From contig JALOAI010000021.1 of assembly GCA_023228945.1 (NCBI GenBank), positions 1-64,000 on the forward strand: a DNA stretch of 64,000 nt, given 5' to 3'. This DNA comes from Pigmentiphaga sp. (GTDB lineage: Bacteria > Pseudomonadota > Gammaproteobacteria > Burkholderiales > Burkholderiaceae_B). This document shows, one piece after another, positions 1-8,902 of this stretch. Within the stretch, counting starts at the first letter, position 1, and each line of letters starts with the position of its first letter. Made by a program: the position numbers and the translations under genes. The notes under the pieces were generated by a model. It did no database searches. It was not told the DNA's origin and worked only from the letters and a program-made list of their open reading frames with translations.

Positions 1-368
1 ATCGGCCAGGGTGGAGCACGGTCGAGCTGGCCTGAGCAGGCTCCGCCTCGAGGCTCAAAAGCTCGAGCGCTCACCGATCCAGTGCACCGGAAGGGCGGAA
101 ATCTTCTACCGCCCGCGCTCCTAGGGTTTGTCGAATTCGGGGAAGCCTTCGGCTCGGGCCCTATTCGCAGAAGTGATGTCGTATCCAGCCTTGACGGAAT
201 GTATCGAAGGTTGCTAGATTTGCTTGCCAAAGCGCGGTGAGCCATGCCGCGCTTTTGCCGGCACAAATCCTGGTTTGTTCTCCATGGCCGGGGATGATGC
301 CGATCCACCGCCGGGCGCCTGTCCCAGCCGTCGCGGCACCCCATAAAAATAGATCTGCGAGGCATCCC
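1..368. other. Non-coding leader before the DUF4214 gene
   Basis: No convincing gene is visible in the first 368 bases; the open frames here are short and lack family features. The stretch is GC-rich and holds a plausible sigma70-like promoter (separate entry) before the first gene. An in-frame ATG at 237 would add 44 residues to that gene, but the added peptide is rich in Pro, Arg and His and looks like untranslated leader. Confidence 0.5.
191..220 (+). promoter_or_regulatory. Putative sigma70 promoter of the DUF4214 gene
   Basis: TTGACG at 191-196 and TAGATT at 215-220 are separated by 18 bases, close to the sigma70 consensus, about 150 bases before the chosen start codon. This is inference from sequence only. 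Confidence 0.35.
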
Positions 369-1526
369 ATGACTACGGTTACCTGGACTCCCACGGCACG
401 TCCGGCCGACGGGGCTTTGGTGTATCAATTGCGCGCGTCGGACTTGCGGGCCGACATGAAGGTCATCATCCAGTTTTCCTATACATCGCCCGGCCTGCGA
501 TTCGACCGGGCCGAGTTTGCGGGACCCACCTGGCTGGTAACCGAATCCAGCTACACCAACGGGCGTGGCACCGTGAAAATCACCGCGGATGTGTGGCCCA
601 ACAGCCTCGACTTCGTTTCCCTGTGGTTCAAGGGCAGTGGCGTCATCGACATCAGCGTCGATTCGATCACCATCAACCAGAATACCGCCACCGTGATCGA
701 TCCGCCGCCCTTTGACGGCATCATCGGCGCGCCCACGCTGGACGACTTCAAGGTCAACCCGCTGCCCGACCATCTGGCCAAGCTGATCCCCGAGCCGGTG
801 CTCGACTTCATCGCCAGCATTTATATCGGCGCCTTCCAGCGTCCGGCCGAGTACGCCGGCCTGGTGTACTGGAGCGAGGTGTTGCTGGCCAACGTCAACA
901 AGGGTTTGTCGGCTTCCGAGTCCTTACGGGTACTCACCCGCGACATGCACTGGGTGGGCACCCAGAACGGCGAGGCGGGCACGGGGCTGGGCACCTCCGA
1001 CTACATCGACTTTGTCTATCGCAATGTGTTGGGACGCGAGCCTGACGCTGAGGGCAGAGACTACTGGGTCGGCTACATTGAGAAGCATGGCCGTTCGGAA
1101 TTCCTGGCGGACTTCCTGAACTCGGCCCTGCAACCGGGCAACTCCGACGGTGATTACGTGCGCGCCCGCATGGCAGTGTCGAAGTATTACTCGCAGGAGG
1201 AGTACAGCGGCCCCGCGGCGATCGAGTCCGGGCAAACCCAGAAGCTCGGCGGCGTGCTCGACTCGGTGTTCGATGAATCGTCGGCCATCAGGGCCATCCA
1301 GGGCATGATCGACGCCAAGCAGGCGGGCGGCCTGGCGCTCTCCAGCGCCGAGTGGTTCATCGCCGACGAAGCCCTCGCCGAGTGGGACGACGACACGGTC
1401 GAGGCCTGGCTGCTGGCCCAGGGCACCGGCGAGGACGACGGCGCCACCGACGCCCCGCCCGACCTGTCCCCCGCCGACCCCGCCCCGGCCGACCTCGCCC
1501 TTCCTCTGGACACCTGGCTGGGCTGA
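369..1526 (+). CDS. DUF4214 domain-containing protein
   Basis: A protein of 385 residues with the ATG at 369 (MTTVTWTP), preceded by a weak GAGG. The first ~130 residues are beta-rich and unrecognised. The middle carries two stretches typical of DUF4214: FIASIYIGAFQRPAEYAGLVYW and DYIDFVYRNVLGREPDAEGRDYW, followed by EFLADFLNSA. DUF4214 repeats occur in large secreted or surface proteins of proteobacteria, often hemolysin-like or S-layer-associated. The C-terminus is an acidic Asp/Pro/Ala tail ending in LPLDTWLG. There is no N-terminal signal peptide, so any export would need a C-terminal type I signal, and I see no glycine-rich RTX nonapeptides. No secretion genes are adjacent. The family call is firm; the role is unknown. 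Confidence 0.75.
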   Translation: MTTVTWTPTARPADGALVYQLRASDLRADMKVIIQFSYTSPGLRFDRAEFAGPTWLVTESSYTNGRGTVKITADVWPNSLDFVSLWFKGSGVIDISVDSITINQNTATVIDPPPFDGIIGAPTLDDFKVNPLPDHLAKLIPEPVLDFIASIYIGAFQRPAEYAGLVYWSEVLLANVNKGLSASESLRVLTRDMHWVGTQNGEAGTGLGTSDYIDFVYRNVLGREPDAEGRDYWVGYIEKHGRSEFLADFLNSALQPGNSDGDYVRARMAVSKYYSQEEYSGPAAIESGQTQKLGGVLDSVFDESSAIRAIQGMIDAKQAGGLALSSAEWFIADEALAEWDDDTVEAWLLAQGTGEDDGATDAPPDLSPADPAPADLALPLDTWLG

Positions 1527-1617
1527 GCGGCACCACGCCGGCACACCATGGGTGCGCTGGCGTGTCTGGGTGAACGGGGGGGCCGCATGAAACGCCTGCG
1601 AGAACGATCCGGTCGGC

Positions 1618-3123
1618 TCAAGCTCCGAACTGCTGCCGCAGCAGATTCTTCTGCACCTTGCCCATGGTGTTGCGCGGCAGTTCGGCCACGAAATGCACGG
1701 CCTTGGGCACCTTGAAGCCCGCCAGGGCGGCTTTTACGCCGGCAATGATGGCGCCGGCATCGGGCTGCGCGCCCGCCGCCGGCACGATCACCGCGGTCAC
1801 GGCTTCGCCAAAATCCGCATGCGGCAGGCCGATGACCGCCGATTCGGCCACGCCGGGCAGCGCGTCGATGATCTCCTCGATCTCCTTGGGATACACATTG
1901 AGCCCGCCGGTGATGATGAGATCCTTGCTGCGGCCGACGATGCCGAGGTAGCCGTCGTCGCTGAACACGCCGAGGTCGCCGGTGCGGAAGTAGCCGTCGG
2001 CGGTGTGCTCTTCGGCGGTTTTCTCGGGAAGCTGCCAGTAGCCCGCAAACACGTTGGCGCCCTTGACCTGGATGCTGCCGATGGTGCCGGGCGGCACGGG
2101 CCTGTCGTGCTCGTCGGCCACGCGCAGCGAAACGCCGGGTAGCGGCTGGCCCACGGTGCCGCAGCGGCGTCCGCCCTCATAAGGGTTGGAGGCGAACATG
2201 CCGCCTTCGGTCATGCCGTAGCGTTCGAGGATGGTGTGGCCGGTGCGCGATTGAAAGCGCTGGAAGGTGTCGGGCAGGAGCGGCGCGGAGCCGGAAATGA
2301 ACAGCCGCATGCCGCGACAGGCGTCGGCGTCGAGGCCCGCTTCGGTCAACAGGCGGACGTAATTGGTGGGGACGCCCATGAAGACCGTGCTGCGGGGCAA
2401 CAGCTGCAGCACGCGCTTGGCGTCGAACCTGGGTTCGAACCACATGGCGCTGGCATTCCAGAGGGCGCAGTGCAAGGCCACGAACAGGCCGTGGATGTGA
2501 AAAATGGGCAAAACATGCAACAGCACGTCGCCGGGCTGGAAGCGCCAGAAACGGTGCAGTACGCTCACGCCGGCATGCAGATTGCCATGGGTGAGCATGG
2601 CGCCCTTGGGTTTGCCGGTGGTGCCGGAGGTATAGAGGATGGCCGCCAGGTCGCTTTCTTGGCGCACGATGGTGGCAAACTCGCTCGTTTGTGCGGCGGC
2701 CAAGGCGGGGAGCTCGCCATCGCCGGCATCGCCCAGCGTTACCATGCGCGGCACGCCGGCGGCGGTGGCCAGCGCCCGGGCCGGCTCGGCCGCGGCGGGG
2801 CGCACGACGAAAACCGTCGGCCGGGCGTCGCCCAGCAGATGGCTGACTTCGCCGCTCTGGTAGGCGGTGTTCATGGGCAAAAAGGCGGCGCCGGCGCGCA
2901 GCGTGGCCAAATACAGATAGACGGCCTCGGGCGATTTGTCGACCTGCGCGGCGACGCGGTCGCCGGGTTTTACGCCGAGCGCCACCAGGGCATGCGCATA
3001 GCGCGCCGTCTGCCGGTCGAGTTCGGCATAGTCGATGTTGCGGCCATCGGGCAGTTGCAGGCAGACGGCAGTCGGCTCGAAACGTTCGGCGAAGCGCCCG
3101 TAAAGATTGGCGCTCACCGTCAT
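1618..3123 (-). CDS. matB: Malonyl-CoA synthetase (acyl-AMP ligase family)
   Basis: A 501-residue member of the ANL adenylating superfamily, predicted to ligate malonate to CoA via a malonyl-AMP intermediate in the cytoplasm. The P-loop-like motif YTSGTTGKPKG is at residues 164-174. The adenylate-binding RTGDLG, the hinge region GRSKDLIITGGLNVYPKEIE and the C-terminal catalytic lysine in NTMGKVQK (about residue 489) are all present. Family length is about 500, so it is complete. The start codon overlaps the stop of the upstream HIT gene by four bases (ATGA), so the two are co-transcribed. No malonate transporter or malonyl-CoA decarboxylase is next to it. A related short or medium acyl-CoA ligase cannot be excluded, but the N-terminal sequence fits MatB best. 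Confidence 0.85.
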   Translation of the reverse strand: MTVSANLYGRFAERFEPTAVCLQLPDGRNIDYAELDRQTARYAHALVALGVKPGDRVAAQVDKSPEAVYLYLATLRAGAAFLPMNTAYQSGEVSHLLGDARPTVFVVRPAAAEPARALATAAGVPRMVTLGDAGDGELPALAAAQTSEFATIVRQESDLAAILYTSGTTGKPKGAMLTHGNLHAGVSVLHRFWRFQPGDVLLHVLPIFHIHGLFVALHCALWNASAMWFEPRFDAKRVLQLLPRSTVFMGVPTNYVRLLTEAGLDADACRGMRLFISGSAPLLPDTFQRFQSRTGHTILERYGMTEGGMFASNPYEGGRRCGTVGQPLPGVSLRVADEHDRPVPPGTIGSIQVKGANVFAGYWQLPEKTAEEHTADGYFRTGDLGVFSDDGYLGIVGRSKDLIITGGLNVYPKEIEEIIDALPGVAESAVIGLPHADFGEAVTAVIVPAAGAQPDAGAIIAGVKAALAGFKVPKAVHFVAELPRNTMGKVQKNLLRQQFGA

Positions 3124-3539
3124 GCCAGCGCGGCCCGGATCTGGCGGGCGATGCGTTCGAGTTCCGGGCGTTCGGCCATTTCGCGGGCGTGCATTTTCAG
3201 CGTTTGGCCGTGATCGCGGGGGATGATATGGAAATGCACGTGCGGCACGGTCTGGCCGGCGGCGGCGCCGTTGAACTGGCCGATGAACACGCCTTCGGGC
3301 TTTAGCGCTTCGCGCACGGCGTGGGCGAGCTTCTGGGTCGTGCGGATGCAGGCGGCGGCGCCCTCGGGCGTCATCTCGAACAGCGTCTCGGCGGGTTCTT
3401 TGGTGAGGATCAGCACGTGGCCCGGGCTTTGCGGCATGATGTCCATCATGGCCAGTGTCTGCTCATCTTCATAGAGCTTGATGGCGGGGGCTTCACCGCG
3501 CAGGATCTTGGCGAAAATGTTGTTCGGATCGTAGGACAT
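3120..3539 (-). CDS. HIT family protein
   Basis: A 139-residue histidine-triad protein starting MSYDPNNIFAKILRGE. The family signature HVHFHIIP is at residues 100-107, supplying the catalytic histidine triad for nucleotide phosphoramidate or dinucleotide hydrolysis. Longer reading into the upstream region gives Arg/Gln-rich sequence without family similarity, so the ATG at 3539 is chosen. It is the first gene of a two-gene unit with matB, overlapping by four bases. The reason for this pairing is unknown; a role in hydrolysing adenylylated by-products of the ligase is speculation. Confidence 0.9.
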   Translation of the reverse strand: MSYDPNNIFAKILRGEAPAIKLYEDEQTLAMMDIMPQSPGHVLILTKEPAETLFEMTPEGAAACIRTTQKLAHAVREALKPEGVFIGQFNGAAAGQTVPHVHFHIIPRDHGQTLKMHAREMAERPELERIARQIRAALA

Positions 3540-3656
3540 GGCGAATGAATGACGTTGAGGCCCCGCGGGGCGGGGTAGGTTAAAGTAATTGATTATCCAC
3601 GGTGGCATTGTGCCAGCACTGCGCCACCATCGGTCGAATTCGCGGGGAGCGCTTTC

Positions 3657-6092
3657 ATGGTGTGGGTCAAACGGGGGGCGATCGTCCTGGCGGCGCTGGT
3701 TGTCCTGGCGGCATTGGGGCTGGCGGCGTTGGTGGCGTTCATCGACCCCAACGACTACAAGCCAATGCTGCAGCAGGCGGTCAAGCAGCGCTACGATCGC
3801 AACCTGGCGATCGACGGCGAACTCCGCCTGTCGATCTTTCCGCGCCTGGGGCTCGAGATCAACGGCGTGTCGCTGTCCGAACCCGGCTCCACGCAAACCT
3901 TCGCCGCGATGGATTCCGCCCGGGTCGCGGTGGCCTGGCTACCGCTGTTGTCGCGCGACCTCATGATCGAACACCTGACGGTCAATGGCATCAAGGCCAA
4001 CCTGGTGCGCAACGAAGCCGGCCGTTTCAACTTCCACGATCTGCTCGAGGCCGAGCCAGCGGACGTCGGTGGCGCCGCGCCGGGGACGGACGGCGCTGCC
4101 GGGCCCGCTCTCGACTGGAACATCGCCGGCGTGACCCTCGAAGGCGGCGAGCTGGCGGTCACCGACGCCCGCACCGGCACGGCGTTCCGCATCGAGCGAG
4201 TGGCGGCGCAGGCCAGGGGTATCGCCCTGGAAAGGCCCTTCGAGTTCAGTCTGTCGGGCCGGCTGCTTGGGCAGAAACCGCGGGCCGACGCCGCGCTGCA
4301 ATTGCAAGGCCGTTTTACCCTGGCGCCGGCGGAAGGCCGATACCGGGCGTCGGGCTTCGAGCTCCGGCTCGATGGCGTGCTGCCGTCGGTCAAGGCCAAC
4401 GCATTGGCCTTGCGCGGCACGGTCGATGTCGATCTCCACGAGGGCAGCCTGGCGGCACGCGACCTGGCCCTGATCTTCCAGGGCGATGTCGCCCTGGCGG
4501 CGCCGCTGCAAGGGCTGGATCTCCAACTGCACGTGCCGCAGTTGTCCCATCAATGGCGAGACGGCAGGCTGTTGCTGGAGTCCGGCAAGCTGCAGGCCAA
4601 AGGGCAGCTCGACGGCCAGTCCTTCCTGGCCAGCCTCGATGCTCCCCGCGTGCGGCTGGGCGCGGATGAAGCTGCCAGCGAAGTCGTCCGCCTGCGTTTT
4701 CAGCGGGATGGCCAGGGTGCGGTGTCGTTCGAAGCCGATCTCGAGGGCCTGCGCGGTGATGCCGCATCCATCCAGGCGACGCGGCTGGCGACCCGCGGCG
4801 AGCTGGCCTTGCCCGAGCAGCGGCGCCTCGGCTGGGGCCTCACCGCGGCGGCGCGGTGGGAAGCCAGGCAAAACCGGCTCGTGTTATCGGGCCTGGCGGG
4901 TACCCTGTCGCTACTCGGGCGCGGATTGCCCGACGACGGCCTGACGGTGCCGGTCAAGGCCGCAATCGATTACCCCATGGCTGAACAGCGCCTCGTCGCT
5001 AGCGGCGAAGCCGAGCTCGACGGCCAGAACATGGCCTGGAACGTGAGCGGCCAGAATCTCGGGGGCCAGCCGCAATGGGCGCTCCGGCTCCGGGGGCAGG
5101 CGCTCGATCTCGATCGTTGGTGGCCCCGCGCCGCCGACAACGCCCAGGCGGCGGCGTCGGGCGAGTCCGCACCCGCCAAAGAGGCCAAGGAGCCCTTGTG
5201 GGACCCCGCCGTGTTACGCGATCGCCACTGGCAGATCGACGCTGAGCTGGCCTCCCTGAAGGCGCGGGGCGTCCTGGCGGAGCAGCTGCGCCTGGCCTTG
5301 GTGGTCAACGAGGGCCGGGCCACGCTCAAGAACCTCCAGGCGCGCCTGTTTCAGGGCACGGTGCAGGCCAGCGGCGAAGCCGCGGCGGCCGATGCGCAAC
5401 TGACGCTCAAGGCCCAGTTGCGCAACGTCGCCGTCCAGCCTTTGCTGGATGCGGTGGCGGGGTCCGGCAAGCTGTCGGGGCGCGGCAGCCTCGACTTGGC
5501 GCTGAGCTCCCGTGGCGTGTCGCAGGCCGAGCTGCGCCAGAACCTGGCCGGCGAGATCGGGCTGCAGGTGCGCGATGGTGCGATCCAGGGTATCAATGTG
5601 GCGCAGACGCTGCGCGAGTTCCGCCAGGTGCTGGGCAGCGGCAACGACACGACCCAGGCCGCCGACGACAGCCGTCAGACCGACTTCTCCGAGTTGCGCC
5701 TGCGAGGCGTGGCGACCCAGGGCGTGGTCGCCCTGCAAGACGTCTTGCTATCGGCGCCGCTGCTGCGCGTTACGCAAGGCGAGCCGGCAAGCATCGACCT
5801 CGTCAATAACACCTACGACCTCGTCGTGCTGGCCAACGTCGTCAATACCTCTACCGGCCAGGATGGCAAGGCGCTCGAACAGCTGCGCGGCGTGTCCATC
5901 CCCATCCATCTTAGCGGTCCTTTGGGAGCGCCCCAGTACGCCATTCTCTGGAGCGCCATCGGCAGCCAGGCTTTGCAGCAGGCTCTGCAGAACGAGGCCA
6001 GCCGGCAGATCGACCGCCTGCTCGAAGGCCGGGAGGGCAATGCCGGCGGCCGGGCGCTGGGCGAGGCTCTCAAAGGCCTCCTGGGCCGCTGA
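3657..6092 (+). CDS. AsmA family protein
   Basis: An 811-residue protein with one N-terminal membrane helix (about residues 7-27) followed by the conserved FIDPNDYKPMLQQAVKQRYDRNLAIDGEL of AsmA proteins. The rest is long, beta-rich and periplasmic. The C-terminal AsmA-like domain begins around residue 600, with GSLDLALSSRGVSQAELRQ and DGAIQGINVAQTL. AsmA-type proteins sit in the inner membrane and are thought to take part in lipid movement between membranes and in outer-membrane homeostasis. A GGGGAG-like Shine-Dalgarno precedes the ATG. The downstream gene follows after only 20 bases, so the two may be co-transcribed. Confidence 0.9.
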   Translation: MVWVKRGAIVLAALVVLAALGLAALVAFIDPNDYKPMLQQAVKQRYDRNLAIDGELRLSIFPRLGLEINGVSLSEPGSTQTFAAMDSARVAVAWLPLLSRDLMIEHLTVNGIKANLVRNEAGRFNFHDLLEAEPADVGGAAPGTDGAAGPALDWNIAGVTLEGGELAVTDARTGTAFRIERVAAQARGIALERPFEFSLSGRLLGQKPRADAALQLQGRFTLAPAEGRYRASGFELRLDGVLPSVKANALALRGTVDVDLHEGSLAARDLALIFQGDVALAAPLQGLDLQLHVPQLSHQWRDGRLLLESGKLQAKGQLDGQSFLASLDAPRVRLGADEAASEVVRLRFQRDGQGAVSFEADLEGLRGDAASIQATRLATRGELALPEQRRLGWGLTAAARWEARQNRLVLSGLAGTLSLLGRGLPDDGLTVPVKAAIDYPMAEQRLVASGEAELDGQNMAWNVSGQNLGGQPQWALRLRGQALDLDRWWPRAADNAQAAASGESAPAKEAKEPLWDPAVLRDRHWQIDAELASLKARGVLAEQLRLALVVNEGRATLKNLQARLFQGTVQASGEAAAADAQLTLKAQLRNVAVQPLLDAVAGSGKLSGRGSLDLALSSRGVSQAELRQNLAGEIGLQVRDGAIQGINVAQTLREFRQVLGSGNDTTQAADDSRQTDFSELRLRGVATQGVVALQDVLLSAPLLRVTQGEPASIDLVNNTYDLVVLANVVNTSTGQDGKALEQLRGVSIPIHLSGPLGAPQYAILWSAIGSQALQQALQNEASRQIDRLLEGREGNAGGRALGEALKGLLGR

Positions 6093-6112
6093 GCTTTTAT
6101 TCTGGAGCCGCC

Positions 6113-8026
6113 ATGCAAGTCGAGTTGCTCGAGATCCGGGATCATCTTGCCCGTCACGCGCCGTTCGATGCGCTGCCCAGCGAGGTGCTCGATGATCTCG
6201 TCACCCGGGTGGAGATCGCGTATTACAAGGCCGGCAGCGAGATCTTCGCCGCCGGCGAGCCGCTGGGCTACCTCTCTTATGTGCGCAGCGGCGCGGTCGA
6301 GCTCTACCGGCGCAATGGCGCGCTGTACAACCGTCTGACCGAAGGCGATATTTTCGGCCAGTCCAGCCTGTTGCGCGGCGGCAAGGTGCGCCTTCCCGCC
6401 CGCGCTTTCGAAGACAGCCTGATTTACTTCATTACCGCCGACGACTTCCAGCGTCTGTGCGATGAACACGAAAATTTTGCCGATTTCGTCGAGGCCGAGG
6501 GACAACCCCGCCTCAAGACGGTGATCGAAGATCAGGGCAAGGCCAACGAGCTGCTGCGGCTGCGGGTCGGTCAACTGGTGTCGCGGCCCCCGGTATGGGC
6601 GCCGCCCACGGCCAGTATCCGCGAGGCGGCGGCGATCATGAGCGAGCAAGGCGTTTCCTCGTTGCTGATCATGGAGCCCGGTGAGCCGTGGCCGGAGGCG
6701 GGCGGCGAACCGGGCGCCGCCATCGACAAAATCACGGGCATCATCACCGACCGCGATTTGCGCACCCGTGTGCTGGCGGTGGACTTGCCCCCCGAAACCC
6801 CGGTGCGCGAAATCATGACACCACGGCCGGTGGCGATGCAGGTCGACGATTCGGTGTTCCAGGCCTCGCTGACGATGCTGCGCCACAAGGTGCATCATTT
6901 GCCGGTGCTGTATCGGCGGCGGGCGGTGGGCGTGATCAACCTGGCCGACATCATGCGCTTCGAGTCGCGCAGCAGTCTGTACCTGGTCAACGGTATTTTC
7001 CACCGCAATAGCGTGGACGAACTGCGCGCCCTGGTGCCCGACATGCGAGCCACCTTCGTGAGGCTGGTGGCCGACCAGGCCACGGCCGAGATGGTGGGGC
7101 GGGCGATGTCGAGCATCGGCCGTGCCTATTGCCAACGGCTGTGCGAGCTGGCCGAGGAGCAGCTCGGGCCTCCGCCCGTGCCCTATTGCTTCATGGTGGC
7201 GGGGTCGATGGCGCGCGATGAGCAACTGCTCATCAGCGATCAGGATAATGCGCTGGTCATTGGCGACGCCTTCGATCCGGCCCTGCACGATGCCTATTTC
7301 GCCGCACTGGCGAAGTTCGTGAGCGATGGCTTGGCGGCTTGCGGCTACACCTATTGCAAGGGCGACATCATGGCGACCAACCCGCGCTGGCGCCAGCCGC
7401 TGCGCGTGTGGCGCGATACCTTCCTGCAATGGATCACGCAGCCCAATCCCGAAGCCCTTTTGCACAGCAGCGTGTTCTTCGATCTCGAGGGCGTGTATGG
7501 CGATAGTTCGATGGTGGACAAACTGCGCGACCTGATCGCCACGCGTGCCGGTCAGGATCCCACGTTTCTGGGCGCCATGACGCGCAACGCCCTCAACCGC
7601 ACACCGCCTCTGGGCCTGTTCCGCACATTCGTGATGGAGAAGGATGGCGAACAGCGGAACATCATCAACCTCAAGGGCCGGGGTACCGCGCCGCTCATCG
7701 ACTTGATCCGGATCCATGCCTTGGCCTGCGGCACCATCGCCCAGCATTCGCTCGAGCGGCTCGACGCGATTGCGGCCAGGCGCTGGCTGCCACCCGAAGC
7801 GATCGAGCACCTGCGCTATGCGTTCGAGTTTTTATCGTGGGTCCGGGTGCGTCATCAGGCCTACGATGTGGAAGAGGGCCGGGAACCCGGTAACTACATC
7901 CGGCCCGAGCGTTTCAGCGCATCGGAACGGCATAACCTGAAAGACGCTTTTCAGATCCTGAGCGACGCGCAGAATTTTCTGCGGCTGCGCTATCCGATGC
8001 AGCCACCGGCGCGGGGCCGCGCATGA
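6113..8026 (+). CDS. Cyclic-nucleotide/CBS/DUF294 nucleotidyltransferase-like signalling protein
   Basis: A 637-residue multidomain protein. Residues ~10-125 form a cyclic nucleotide-binding domain. Residues ~145-290 hold a CBS pair, with ITDRDLRTRVLA and HHLPVLYRRRAVGVINLADI. Residues ~300-440 are a DUF294 nucleotidyltransferase-like domain with GSMARDEQLLISDQDNAL, the GS...DxD pattern of the NTase fold. Residues ~475-625 are the DUF294 C-terminal, GlnD-related helical domain. The architecture suggests a soluble enzyme or regulator that integrates cAMP-type and adenylate signals. The substrate of the transferase domain is unknown. Its stop overlaps the next start by four bases (ATGA), so it is translationally coupled to the exonuclease. 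Confidence 0.88.
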   Translation: MQVELLEIRDHLARHAPFDALPSEVLDDLVTRVEIAYYKAGSEIFAAGEPLGYLSYVRSGAVELYRRNGALYNRLTEGDIFGQSSLLRGGKVRLPARAFEDSLIYFITADDFQRLCDEHENFADFVEAEGQPRLKTVIEDQGKANELLRLRVGQLVSRPPVWAPPTASIREAAAIMSEQGVSSLLIMEPGEPWPEAGGEPGAAIDKITGIITDRDLRTRVLAVDLPPETPVREIMTPRPVAMQVDDSVFQASLTMLRHKVHHLPVLYRRRAVGVINLADIMRFESRSSLYLVNGIFHRNSVDELRALVPDMRATFVRLVADQATAEMVGRAMSSIGRAYCQRLCELAEEQLGPPPVPYCFMVAGSMARDEQLLISDQDNALVIGDAFDPALHDAYFAALAKFVSDGLAACGYTYCKGDIMATNPRWRQPLRVWRDTFLQWITQPNPEALLHSSVFFDLEGVYGDSSMVDKLRDLIATRAGQDPTFLGAMTRNALNRTPPLGLFRTFVMEKDGEQRNIINLKGRGTAPLIDLIRIHALACGTIAQHSLERLDAIAARRWLPPEAIEHLRYAFEFLSWVRVRHQAYDVEEGREPGNYIRPERFSASERHNLKDAFQILSDAQNFLRLRYPMQPPARGRA

Positions 8027-8757
8027 TCCGCCTACCCTGGCGTCGATTGCCGGAGGACTGGACCCCCAGGCTCGCGCAGCTGGCGGAGAGCAATCGCAAC
8101 GCGGCGCCCGCACTGCGGCGATTTTACGAGGCCGGCACGATACCGGCGGATACGCCGCTGGCCGAAGTCCCCCTGGCCGCGCTCGACCTTGAAACCACCG
8201 GCCTGGACCCTCGCCAACACGCCATCGTCAGCATCGGCCTGCTGCCGTTCCGGCTGGTACGCATCCGTTGCGCCGACTCCCGTTACTGGGTGGTAAAGCC
8301 CGACACCGGCCTGGCCGACGAGTCGGTGCGTTTCCACCACATTACACATTCCGAAGTGGCGCAGGCGCCGCCCTTGTCGCAGGTGCTGGCCGAGTTGCTG
8401 GATGCCATGGCGGGCAGGGTGATGGTGGTGCATTACCGGCGTATCGAGTGCGAGTTCCTGGCGCACGCGGCGCAGCGCCTGCTCGGCGGCAGGCTGGAGT
8501 TTCCGATGATCGACACCATGGAGCTCGAAGCCCGCTACCATCGCCGCCCGGCGATGGCGACCTGGCGCCGCCTGCGCGGGCTGGCGCCGGCCTCGGTACG
8601 CCTGGCCGACAGCCGGCGCCGCCATGGCTTGCCGCTGTATCAGGCGCACCACGCGCTTACCGATGCGCTGGCCACGGCCGAGCTCTTGCAGGCTCAAGTC
8701 GCCAGCCAATACTCGCCGGATACGGCGGTGAGCGAGGTGTGGATCCCGCCGGGCTGA
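8023..8757 (+). CDS. DnaQ-like 3'-5' exonuclease (DEDDh)
   Basis: A 244-residue protein with the exonuclease I motif LDLETTGLD (Asp55, Glu57), a middle region VMVVHYRRIECEFL and a final motif HHALTDALATAELL (His/Asp near residues 209-214). This is the arrangement of DEDDh exonucleases related to the epsilon subunit of DNA polymerase III. It is too divergent, and out of context, to be the replicative proofreading subunit. It overlaps the upstream DUF294 protein by four bases, which is the main clue to its job: an exonuclease coupled to a cyclic-nucleotide/CBS sensor. Whether it acts on DNA or RNA is unknown. Confidence 0.85.
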   Translation: MIRLPWRRLPEDWTPRLAQLAESNRNAAPALRRFYEAGTIPADTPLAEVPLAALDLETTGLDPRQHAIVSIGLLPFRLVRIRCADSRYWVVKPDTGLADESVRFHHITHSEVAQAPPLSQVLAELLDAMAGRVMVVHYRRIECEFLAHAAQRLLGGRLEFPMIDTMELEARYHRRPAMATWRRLRGLAPASVRLADSRRRHGLPLYQAHHALTDALATAELLQAQVASQYSPDTAVSEVWIPPG

Positions 8758-8817
8758 GAGCCGTGCGCAGGGAGTCTTGGGGCTTGGCCATATCGTGCGT
8801 GCATGGCCGGCCTCATA

Positions 8818-8833
8818 TTGAGTGAACATTCAA
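8818..8833. promoter_or_regulatory. Possible operator upstream of the amidase
   Basis: TTGAGTGAACATTCAA is a near-perfect dyad (arms TTGA/TCAA eight bases apart) about 70 bases before the amidase start. The layout resembles LysR-type boxes, but no regulator gene is adjacent, so this is tentative. Confidence 0.25.
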
Positions 8834-8902
8834 GATTGATTAAAGCCGGCGGCCATCCTACGCTTCGTCATCGAGTTTTCGAGTACGAACGCGCAAGGAG
8901 GA

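Noticed and set aside
5813..7810. 665-residue open frame opposite the AsmA and DUF294 genes
   Set aside because: Shadow frame; both overlapped genes have clear family motifs.
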